64,000 nucleotides of DNA. Origin: Dichetophora obliterata (Eukaryota > Arthropoda > Insecta > Diptera > Sciomyzidae). Location of the stretch: positions 110,476,715 to 110,540,714 of the forward strand of contig OY986437.1 of assembly GCA_963920525.1 (NCBI GenBank). The letters run 5' to 3'. The translations under genes were made by a program, and so were the position numbers. Shown in pieces: positions 22,805-32,921 of the stretch (positions within the stretch are counted from its first letter, which is position 1; each line of letters starts with the position of its first letter). The notes under the pieces are model-generated. The model made no database searches, was not told the origin of the DNA, and was given only the letters and a program-made list of their open reading frames with translations.

Positions 22805-23099
22805 TAACTACACAACATGGCTGTCGTGTTATATTGAGAGAAGCTCTCTCGACAAAAAGAGAAAAGCTTTGTTTGCTGTTATATTGTGCTGCTGGTTGAA
22901 TGTAGGCAACAAATAAAATGCGTGATTTTGCAATAATTAAAGAATACATTTTTCGAAAACCTTGGTAAGCTTTAACAATCTATATTATCATAGGAATCGA
23001 ATAAAAAAAGAATTATCAAAATCGGTTCAGCGGTTACCGAGTTTATTCTGGATCAAATTCGTGAGTCTACTTTTATATATTAGTATAGATAAACTGGAT

Positions 23100-24940
23100 G
23101 CTGCCAACTCCTTACTAAAATGAATGGTGGAAATGCTTCTATTTGTTTAACTTGAAATCTCTTTAAGCGTTTTTCCTTCTTCACGCATTCTAAAAATTAT
23201 TTTCGAAGCTAAGCTTTTTACGCCTCGTTTTGTGATTTGTTTGAGTGAAATCTCAAAAACGACACTTTTTCCCATACATCTTTTTTTTTCTTAGAATTGT
23301 TGTTATTTTTTGCTTGCGTCAATTACAACAAGATAATATAAAATTAAAAATATTTCTTTTTTTTTATTCTTATTATTATAAAAAAGTTAAAATATTAAAA
23401 AACGGTATTTAAACTTTTAAGGGATATTGTTACACTCATTCATCATAAAAAAAAATATTTTTTTAATATAAAAAATTGTTGATCTTGTTCAAAATGGTGC
23501 TCAATGAGACGTTCTCTAGGAAAAGGAGCATGGGCGGTGTTGTAGATTATGACTTTTATATTTATCTGAAAAATAAAAACCAAAACTATTATTAATCACT
23601 ATGAGTGCAAATATTACTGGCACTAAAAAAAAATATTGAAAAATGACGTGCTTTTGAAAATGAAGTTCTTAAAACTTTGTTTTCTACCGGTTATTAAGTG
23701 TAAAATATACGATGTTTTTGAAATAAAACTTTGATTTTAGGTCCACTGATGTTATGAATCGCATATTTAAATTTCAGATGATTCGGCTGAATAATTTTTG
23801 TTTTTTCTACAACACCATGCCGAAAAAAGTAGTTTCGAGATAAATGAGTATAAAGAGAATGAATCTAGACGAAAAACTGTGGCTCGCCACCTACTAAAAC
23901 GGCTGTAGAATTGAAAATAACGTCAGAAAGACTTTTCTTTTGAAATATAAAAAACAAAAATTAATTACATACAAATTCTAGAGCTTAAACAATGCCGTTT
24001 TGATAAATACAATTTTCGAATGATAAGCTGTCCAAATATTTGCACAAGACGATAAGGACAACTATTGACCAAATGAATTTTTTTGACCAAATGAATTTTT
24101 ATTTAACCCAAAATTAATTATAAAAAGTCTTATTATAAAATTAATATGAAAACGCTCTTAACATACAATCGTATTTTTCTAAGAATTAACAATTACATAA
24201 TATAAGTATAACAATTTTTCATTTATGGCTTTTATATTCATTTAAAGAATTAAATTAGTTAATTTTTCCCAAAAAAATGGGTGTTAAAAAAGGAATAATT
24301 TTACATTTGACAACTATTGATGTAATATTTGATAGAAATATCGATGACATTACATCTATATAATATACGTTTGATATTTTAGATATCAAAAACCAATAAT
24401 TTCATTAACATTTAAAAAAATAACTCAAAATTAATGTTAAATAGCAATGCAAAGTAATAAAATTAACTGGTGGGAATATTATTATTTTTAGTTAACATTA
24501 TGGTATTGAAAATTTTTTATTTTACAAATTTTTTTATTAAAAAACCATTAAATTATCAAACTTCTCCCATGTGTGTCCAGCGACAGATCTGTTTTTTTAC
24601 GCAGTAATTTTTTTAAGATGAGACCACCACATTTGATTTGAATTCAAATTTGCAGCCATTGGCTTATAACGATCGCGAATTACTAATAACAAATTATGCT
24701 TAAGGTACAAGAACGCCACGTTAGAATAGCAATAAAAGTTTAATAAAAATTTAATGTTAATCGATCTTTGTATGATCTCTTTTAATTTTTTTAGTATTTG
24801 ATTGTTGTTGATAGAAATATAAAAGACATAATTTTAGTTTTCAGGCCAATTTTCTCCTAACAACTACTTAGGTAAGCTGTAAATGCATTACGTTATAAAA
24901 ATTTACCTATTATGTTGATTTTATATGATATAAATACAAA
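23100..24940. other. AT-rich non-coding stretch
   Basis: No coding region or paired termini were found in this 1.8 kb, only poly-A/T runs. Confidence 0.45.
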
Positions 24941-24944
24941 TTCT

Positions 24945-25550
24945 AAATGTTTGATACTTTAAATCATACTTGATTTTAAATACAAATTCTAATTGTTTGA
25001 TAGTTTGAAATCGTTTATTGAGCTTTAGGTCAAAGATAGAGCAATTAATTGTTCTAACGCATTTTTCCAAAGAAACAACAACGTTTTCAATATAAAAAGG
25101 AAAATATCACTAGCTGATTTTATTGCAATTTCGGCCCTGCTACAGGGTTCATCAGAAATCTTTGTGATACGCCGTGCAAGCGCATTAGCGCAATGCACCA
25201 CAGAGACGATGAGATTTTAAGTGTCAATTTCTCAGTTTTTCTCCCATTTCATATTTTAATGATTGTTGTTGTATTTTTGCTTTACTTTAGTTTTTATGCT
25301 TATGTTATTATTATGGAGTCCAACAGTCTGTTGGAAGTCTTCCACTAACAAAGCATGGTTACTGAAGTTGTTTTTAGATTTTTGCTGATATATTTTCAGC
25401 TTGTTTCTGTTTGGTCGTGCTCTACCATTTGATTAAATTTTTTCTGAATTTATTATTTTGATTTTATATGATTTTAATACAAATTCTAAATGTTTGATAG
25501 TTTATCATATAATCATAATCATATAAAATCAACATAATATACAACAAGGT
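24945..25550. repeat. Foldback family F, longest interior copy
   Basis: The segment shares the phrases TTGATTTTATATGAT, GTTTGATAGTTT, CAATTAATTGTTCTAACG, CTAGCTGATTTTATTGCAAT, CACCACAGAGACGATGAGAT and GGTCGTGCTCTACCATTTGA with 47722-48692, and its outer blocks with 43575-44405. This copy contains interior sequence in a single orientation. It has no long ORF. Confidence 0.65.
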
Positions 25551-25942
25551 CATTCAGAAAAACTTTAATTTACGTATTTTTTAAAAAGAATGTTCGAAAA
25601 AAATCATTCGTTTGCAAAGCTTAGTATGCTGTAGGAACGAAAATTGTTCGGCATTTAATTCTACACGCGAAATTTTGGTGTAAACTCAACACCAACACAT
25701 ACTTACCATAACGTGTTTGTTGAATGTGTTAGTTGAACATTACCCAGTAGTCTAAGTCTTACAGAAATCTTTAATGAATCATGCACGATTTTTCTTCATC
25801 GTTGACGAAACACGCTGATTCGGTTATACATTTTATTGACGAAAATCTCATATAAAATTTCCAAACTTGTGCATTGTTTGAAAACTTTCTGTTTTCGATG
25901 AACGAAAACAAGACAGATTTGTTAAGGAATTATCGACAAATG
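25551..25942. other. Non-coding stretch
   Basis: Sequence left of the mariner insertion. Nothing recognisable was found. Confidence 0.4.
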
Positions 25943-25944
25943 TA

Positions 25945-27206
25945 AAGGGTGGTTAAATTTTAAGGGCCGATGTTGATTTTGAATAAAAGACAAATTATTT
26001 ATAAAATTATTGTCATTTCTTTTTATTATGATAATATTGGTATGGTTTACTTATGTATGGATCAAAATATCGGCCAAATGGCCGCCGCGACCTCAACGGC
26101 ACACCTCCATCCGATGGTTCAAATTTTCGATGACGCTGAGGCATAATTGAGGTTCTATGCCGTTAATGTGCCAAATTATCTCATCCTTTAGCTCTTGAAT
26201 TGTTGCTGGCTTATCGACGTACATCTTTTCTTTCAAATAACCCCAAAGAAAGAAGTCCAAGGTGTCAAATCACATGATCTTGGCGGCCAATTGACATCGC
26301 CACCACTTGAGATAACACGGCCATTGAATTTGTAGTGCAAAAGAGCCATTGTTCCGTTAGCTGTGTGGCAAGTGGCACCATCCTGTTGAAACCACATATC
26401 TTCCACATCCATATCTTCCAATTCGGGCCATAAAAAGTCCGTTATCATCTCACGATAGCGAACACCATTCACAGTAACTGCCTGACCGGCCACGTTTTGG
26501 AAAAAATACGGCCCGATGATGCCGCCAGCCCATAAGCCGCACCAGTCACTCTTTGTGGGTGCATTGGTTTTTCGACAATCACTCTTGGATTATCATTCGC
26601 CCAAATACGGCAATTCTGCTTATTGACGAATCCACTGAGGTGAAAATGTGCCTCATCACTGAAGATGATTTTTTTCGAAAATTGATCATCCATTGTTGCC
26701 ATTTCTTGCCACCATTCTGACCATTGACGACGCTTGAAATGGTCAAGAGGCTTTAGTTCTTGAGTCAATTGCACCTTGTAAGCATATATATGCAAGTCTT
26801 TATGCATAATGTTATGCAATTGTTGGGCACGACGACGAGTTGAGGTGGACGGCTCTTCAGCCACACTATCGCGAACAGCAGCAATATTTTCTGCAGTACG
26901 AGCTGAACGAGCATGCACTGGTGTTTTTTACATCTTCTACAGACCCGGTTTGCTCAAATTTTTTACGCACATTTGGACGATTAAATTGACCAAAAAAATC
27001 ACGAAGTGCACGATATGCATTTTGATTTGAACGTCCATTTTCATAATAAGCCTGAATAACTTTTACACGTTGCTCGATTGTGTATCTTTTCATGGTTCAA
27101 ATTGAATTAGTCTGAAATTGAGAAATGTCAAATGAAATTCAGAAAAAAATTTGACGTTTAGGTGTGGTTCACATTCAACTTCGGCCCTAAAAATTTAACC
27201 ACCCTT
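25945..27206 (-). mobile_element. DD41D (rosa-like) mariner, near full length
   Basis: The terminal repeats AAGGGTGGTTAAATTTTAAG and complement (about 25 bp) are flanked by TA at 25943-25944 and 27207-27208. The 1,262 bp length is close to a complete mariner. The transposase is on the minus strand and interrupted only by small frame changes. Its ends differ from those of the 3927-4826 copy, so the two are separate families in the same group. Confidence 0.88.
26051..27093 (-). pseudogene. DD41D mariner transposase, frameshifted
   Basis: The protein starts MKRYTIEQRVKVIQAYYENG at 27093, a DUF4817-type helix-turn-helix. It runs to about 26900, changes frame, and resumes through the Arg/Thr linker to IIFSDEAHFHLSGFVNKQNC (first Asp). 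It changes frame again near 26490 and reads WFQQDGATCHTANG (second Asp) and WPPRSCDLTP. From the second Asp to the third position (LTP-x) there are 41 residues, hence DD41D. A third frame change at about 26250 turns the third catalytic block into LTPWTSFFGVI. The normal C-terminus (GGHLADILIHT) ends at 26051. Three lesions make it non-functional, but it is otherwise complete. Confidence 0.85.
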
Positions 27207-27208
27207 TA

Positions 27209-27889
27209 TCTCATGCAGTAAGTTTCTTTAAGAAATCATCATGAAATTTTTGTGCAATTGCCTTGGACTGCAGGGTGTTGTTGAATGTCAAATTTCCACG
27301 CTAATTAAATGTGCGGCCATATAAAAGGCAGCGAAATTTTACATTTTAACTCTTCAATCATGGTTGTGGATTTGGCTGCATTGAACAAATTTTGCAATTC
27401 AACAGCGTACTAACCAACGAAAAAAAAATGTCGGTACCTTTTCGCTGTCAAAAATGCAATGCATTTCTTACGGAAGATTTCTTTTCGCTTCGTCTAATAA
27501 TTCGGTAGATCATTCTGTGGGAATGTCAATATACCAAAAATATGCAAATTATTAATTCGCCAAATTGAAGGAAAACGTTAACACTTAAATCAATACCACC
27601 AAAATTTGGAAAATGAGATAAGAGTTAAAAGTTCTGTGCTATCTCGAGAGTACCTTTATATTGAAATATTCTTCACACAGGACACTGGGGGTAAAAGTCG
27701 AGAGTGGCATCGTGTTTGGCAAGATATTGTTAAAGTCTAATTTTACTTTTGCTTTAAGACATAAGTAGTTTTCCTTACAAAAATCAAAGAATTTTGAAAT
27801 CGTTATTTTTCATGTTTTTCTCAAAAAAAAAATTTTTCTTGCGGGAGAGAAAAAATACTTTTTTCCTAAACATTTTTTGGTCGATCCAT
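27209..27889. other. Non-coding stretch
   Basis: No coding region or paired repeats were recognised. Confidence 0.4.
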
Positions 27890-28558
27890 GGCAGAATAAC
27901 CAGGTAGATGCACTAGAAATACGCTCTCTCCGACAACAAAACAATAACAAAGGCGTAATTATAACGTCAAAATGAGCTGATTTGAAAATGTTATCAATTT
28001 TTACTTACTTATTTATTCAGTTTCGACAATGGTTTTTTTGGACTGCCTATAACTTCCTCCCGTCGCGATAATTCGAAAACAGTTTATTAATTCCGTTCCA
28101 GCACGATAATATTGGAAAACAATAGTCGATTTCATAAAAAAAATTGTATGCTTTCCAACAGCAATTTCACTTGTCAAAATATATTTTGACAGTTTAAATC
28201 AGCCGTACATAGCTACACAAATAAATTGGTTACTACACAATCGAAATAAGTAGTCGAATGAAAGTTATATTAAAAGTAAACTTTCATTTGCTTCATTTCA
28301 GGCCAAACTACAATTAATTATGTATTATATCTTAAAACATGGCTCATTTTATGAAATTTTTAAGATTTTTGTTTAGTTTTTTTACATGTTCATACATAAA
28401 ATCTGGGTACTCAATTGATTAATACGGTTAAAAGTGAATTACACATCTCTATGGATGAAAGAATAAACATCAATTGTGAATAGTGACATTATAGTTACGC
28501 GAATGTTTTGCTTTCTCGTTTTTTGCTCTCCGAATTGCATCTACCTGGTTTTTCTGCC
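27890..28558. mobile_element. Foldback element, second copy of the 3013 family
   Basis: The left end GGCAGAATAACCAGGTAGAT and the right end (complement, one mismatch) form TIRs of about 23 bp. The outer 18 bp match the element at 3013-3750. The interior is AT-rich and unlike that copy, so only the ends are conserved. Flanking ...CCAT and ATGG... give at most a 2 bp AT duplication. Confidence 0.75.
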
Positions 28559-28569
28559 ATGGGTCGATC

Positions 28570-28660
28570 TTTAGGCACGTGCCAAAAACTTAAAACACCC
28601 TGTATCTTGAAAACTTTACAATATAAAAGGAAACTGACTACAGGTTTGAAACCAGTGTTG
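28570..28660 (-). repeat. MITE-like fragment shared with 44095-44170
   Basis: Read on the minus strand, the segment contains TTGTAAAGTTTTCAAGATAC and GGGTGTTTTAAG, closely matching plus-strand 44121-44155. It is a fragment of an unnamed interspersed repeat. Confidence 0.55.
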
Positions 28661-28939
28661 AAAGTGCATATAGGAATAATGGGTTTATCGGATCCAATAT
28701 TTGTAGACACGTATTATGTATCCAAGCATGTCTGAATATAAGATCACTACTATTATTTTGCATACAGCTGTATATAACGTACATAAATATTTTTAAAATC
28801 CCACCAAAATATTTTCCTGGATCCGCCACACTCACGAAGAGTGGCGAAATCAGTGAGTCGCTCTCTGGGGATCATCTAATCGCATGGAATTTGATGCAGC
28901 AAAGATTCAACGAGATTCTGGGAAAAAAACCTCGATGAA

Positions 28940-29182
28940 AATTATTGTGTGATCACCCAAGATTTAATGAACGTATTCAACAAACTCGGAGTCCGAATGT
29001 TCCCGAAAATTCGTTTTATGAATATTCATTTGGATGTTTTAGCGCGCCAAATGCCTTCAAAGTCCGACGAACAAGGCGAAACCATACCTGACGAGCGATG
29101 GAAGATCGCTTCAAAACCAAAAGTTTACAATCATTTATTACGGATCTTTATTGGTTTTTTACACCAAATTAAAGATAGATGA
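28940..29182 (+). pseudogene. Remnant of an unnamed arthropod repetitive gene family
   Basis: The translation includes LMNVFNKLGVRMFPKIRFMN, IHLDVLARQMPSKSDEQGET and IFIGFLHQIKDR. I recall a large arthropod protein family with the pattern 'LGCxMSxKxHxLxxHLD....SDEQGERFHQDI....YCWxL', and this fits as a decayed copy; the HQD part is lost. The function of that family is unknown to me. It may be carried by a mobile element. About 80 residues are left. Confidence 0.4.
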
Positions 29183-29227
29183 GTTATTGCGCTGACATTT
29201 TACTGCTTTTACTTTATCAATTATTCT

Positions 29228-29435
29228 TATTTTTTCGTATAATGCTTATGTCGTCCGTATAGACTATTATCTTCGGGGCTCTACCTTCAAAGTTTTTGAG
29301 TAGTTCATTGACAACAAGATTCCATAGTAGGGGCGAGAGGACCTGAGGTGTCCCACTGCGAGCTTCCCTTTTCATGGATTTAGTGCCCCACGCAGCTCGA
29401 ACCCTTCTGCAGTTAAGGAAGAGAGAACTGATGGC
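29228..29435 (-). pseudogene. Jockey/R1-type LINE reverse transcriptase fragment
   Basis: On the minus strand the frame reads LFLNCRRVRAAWGTKSMKRE and then GTPQVLSPLLWNLVVNELLK, ending IIVYTDDISIIRK. These are RT motif 4 (normally GxPQGG..SP; two residues are missing here) and the catalytic Y-x-D-D box of domain 5. About 70 codons survive between AT-rich sequences. No endonuclease or 3' end is nearby. Confidence 0.7.
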
Positions 29436-29439
29436 TAAT

Positions 29440-30930
29440 TCATGAGAAAATTAAAAGTTATTTTACGATATTTATTTTCATAAAGCTTAATATAAACGAT
29501 TTTTCAACAATATTTCCATTTCATATTCACAATAAAATTTATTTAATTCTTTTTAATGTTCTCAAAAAGATATTCTCGTATGAGATTAAAGTCTTTCATA
29601 TTTTTACATTCTTATAAGATAATGTACAAATACACTACTCCGAACTAACACTATACGATTATGACCAAAGTAAGGAAATCTTTGGAATTTTTATAAACTT
29701 AAGTGCATGAGTTTAAAGAGGCTGTCAAATGTTACATCAACTTTATCTAAATTAATAACATCAACGAGACATGCGGTAGTTTTATATAATTTCTGACGCG
29801 CCGCCACCTCATCTTATCTGGTTGTGGTGTGGTGACATTTTTGTGTTTGAATTAAAAAACAACGTGCCCACTTGTTGAAGGTAAGGTAATTTCATCACTG
29901 GTATTTTTTATCGTATGTGGTTAAATATGCAGTTTAGTATCTCTTATCTTAAATGTAAGCTTCTTCATTTAAGACCTTGAAAAAATATCAGTCGATTTAT
30001 TTTATTCCACATTTTGTGTTGGTCTATAACAAATACTTATAAACATATTTTTACTCTTATATTATGCTAATTTTGCTTAACTCATATGCTAATTTATGTC
30101 AGATCTTCGTAAATGCCAAAGCTTATGGATGTTATCGTGTTAAATGGTTGACATGTAATGACAATCATAAAGAATGTCAATAAAGACAAATATGAAGGGC
30201 TTACTGCAAGTGCATGTTATGCCACATAATAGGTAAAATAATCGATATAAGCAAGTTTAGTGTTTTGAAAAAATGGAATCTTACAAGGAAACTTTAAAGA
30301 GTAGTTTCTTAATATTTTGGAAATGGCCTTAGGGATTTCGCTATTACATTAATAAAGGATAAAATGATGCAAGCAAAACTTCTGAATTGTATATCAAAAT
30401 GAAGTATCTTTAGGAAATTTTCGATTGAACCAAAATATATCCATAATTTTTTTTAAAAAATATCTTGCTGCAAATGATCTATCTTAATGATGAAAGTGCT
30501 AAACTAAGCATTTCTTATCGTACATTCGCAAATCGGACGATCCATTCTGGAGTTATAACCGAAATGTCCGATCAAAATTGGATTAAATAAAATCAAAAAA
30601 ATTTTAGAAAATTTTAAATTTTTTGGTGTGAAAATATCTCACATAGGAATTTATATTGGCTACCGAAACTCATTTCGTTGTTGTTGAGTATGATTTTGTA
30701 CATAAAAAGTACTGAAAAGTAAATCCAATTCATCTTTATTGATAAAACTTTTTTTTCTGATTGCTTGTTTGTTTGTCCGAAGTAAAAATTTAAGCGGCTG
30801 GACGGATTTCGCTCAAGTTTGGTATATATGTGTATTACGTGCTTTCTTGATAAGATTTTTACATACGGTGTTTTCACCGCTCCTTCACACCCTTTTCAAC
30901 TAAAGTAAATTTTGTTATTGAAATACATTT
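29440..30930. other. AT-rich non-coding stretch
   Basis: No coding region or paired termini were found. It contains a phrase (GGCTGGACGGATTTCGCTCAAGTTTGGTAT, about 30795-30824) of the kind seen in old retroposon 3' regions. Confidence 0.4.
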
Positions 30931-30939
30931 TACTATCAA

Positions 30940-31450
30940 AACTTTTCGCTAATTTAATTCTAAAATTGTTGTTCCCTTCATACCAAAAAAAAATCTTATG
31001 TCTTTAAAATTAAAGAAATTCTTGCTAACAATTAAAAATCGAATGAGAAAAACTATATGAAAATCAAAGTGTCTATTTTCGATGCAAATTTCTCTGCTGT
31101 TTGTGAATATATTTCATTCAACATTTTTCACTAGAAAACTTCAATATAAGAACTTAACAAAAATATTTTTAACAGTACCGTTTGTTGAGCGTATATATTT
31201 TTAATAATTTTTTCAAAAAAGTTCAATAATATTGACTTTTTAAAACAAGTAAAAATTTCATTGCTGACTACCTTTCATATGGCATAACATTCATTTGCAA
31301 ATATTCTTACAGTTTATTTTTTTAGAAATGGTTTTCTATTTTCTTACAAAATAATTTCAAGCCCCAAAAATAATTTATGTGAAAAATTACCCCAATATCT
31401 CTTTCCAATCAAAAGTTATGGCTAAAAATCGATTTTTATACCAATGACTA
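30940..31450 (+). repeat. AT-rich interspersed repeat, family A, partial copy 3
   Basis: The closing block (AATAATTTATGTGAAAAATT, then CCAATCAAAAGTTATGG) matches the end of the copies at 2040-2880 and 20680-21690. The front half is diverged. Confidence 0.45.
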
Positions 31451-32530
31451 ATTATATTAATAAAGCTCATTCTCTGTATTAAACTTCGCACTTTTTCACA
31501 TCAGCCCACCCCTCCTTTCCTATTCATCAATTGTTTGTGTTCATTTATTATTTCAACAACAGCAAGATTTAATTTATTCTTAAGAAATTATTGGAGTGTT
31601 TTGCTTTTCCTTTTATGATTTTTTTTATCGACAAAGTTACCGTGAATTCGATTTGCATATGCATAACACCATCTAGCTGCAAAATTGTTTTAGCAATTTT
31701 GTAATAGAATGCACAATATTTGCAAATTTAATTATATTATATTTGCATAATATTTGCAAAATTTGTATATATTATCCCGAGAAATAATTTGTGTTTGTAC
31801 AAAACTACTCAGGCACTAAAGTCCCGAGTATCAGACTCAATTTTATTATTTAAGGCTACGAGTACATAGTAAACAAAAACTCCGAAGTTTATGAAAAAAA
31901 AAATGAATCGCACATTGATATTAAGCCGAATGCTAACAAGCTTCAGCGAACAGGACACGAGAAAAAAATGCATATATTGTGTCAAGAAAGTAGCTGATAT
32001 GTAAAGAAACCGGCCTGAATAATAGTACCGTAGTTAGTCTGTATTATGTCAAAAAAGTGTTCAAAAAGTAGCGATTATATTCGGGTGTTTCAGAACTAGC
32101 ACTTCTTTCGGTGCAGAGGTCGGATATTTACTGACACAGGCACCGGACATATATCTATCTGCAACTTTATTGACTCAAAATATGAAATGTTTCTCGGGTA
32201 AATATTTATACAATTTTGTAAATCCAATAGCCGCATTTTTTTAGCAACTTTATTCGATTTGGGCAACGATTTGCATTTGTCCATTGGAGTAGGTCGAAAA
32301 AAAAATTTGAAGACCCACCACTTATCTCAAAGCTGACCTCGAGTGGATTCCAAAAATAAAAAAATAAACATTTTCGGACCACCGGAAAAACAACCTAAAT
32401 GTTCTTTTTTTCCACAATTTAAATATAAGATGTCCGACCTTAAAAAGTCATTTGTCGTTAAAAAGAACTTAAATGTACTACATTTCCTCTTCAGAGCATT
32501 TGCACTTCCGAAGTCATATTTGACTAGTAA
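31451..32530. other. Non-coding stretch left of the BEL insertion
   Basis: No coding region was recognised. The sequence flanking the insertion continues at 39012, where GTTAGCCCGATATACCCCC follows the right duplication. Confidence 0.4.
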
Positions 32531-32535
32531 GCCCC

Positions 32536-32872
32536 TGTGGCAACACCTACGACTTGCCACGCCGTCTGAACACCGATCTCAATCTCAACTTTACACGTCT
32601 CTAACGATCACACACATCACTAAGAAATCGTCAGAAAACACGCGGAACAGTAAAATTTTCTCTTAATATTTGATAAACTGTAAAAATTATAACTTAGCTT
32701 TATATTCAATCTTCGAACAGTTGAAAACCAAATGTAAGAACTACTTCTTCTTATGTAATACAATTCTAATGTATACTCCTATAATATAGTTTTAAAAGCT
32801 GTCCCAAGCTGTTCGCCAAATCAGACTTTTCCTGGGCGGGCATTGGACTGCTGTCGTAATTGGTTTTTTACA
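32536..32872 (+). repeat. 5' LTR of the BEL/Pao element
   Basis: It begins TGTGGCAACACC and ends GGTTTTTTACA, with TG...CA boundaries. It presumably carries the promoter; an AT-rich CCTATAATATAG at about 32777-32788 is the best TATA-like candidate. Confidence 0.92.
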
Positions 32873-32921
32873 TTCTTTTAAAAATTTGTTGCTAAAGCTG
32901 AGCTTAAGTCTGTGAGGAAAC

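Larger units (their letters stand above)
20480..23095 (+). repeat. Composite of old retroposon-like repeats
   Basis: The segment opens CTAGCAAATACCCGCTGCTT at about 20491 and closes with a TTTTATATATTAGTATAGAT tail at 23072-23091. These are typical 5' and 3' phrases of non-autonomous insect retroposons. Inside lie a family A copy (20680-21690), a family R copy (21890-22505) and a 152 bp MITE. Whether it is one element or several adjacent insertions cannot be decided by eye. Confidence 0.4.
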
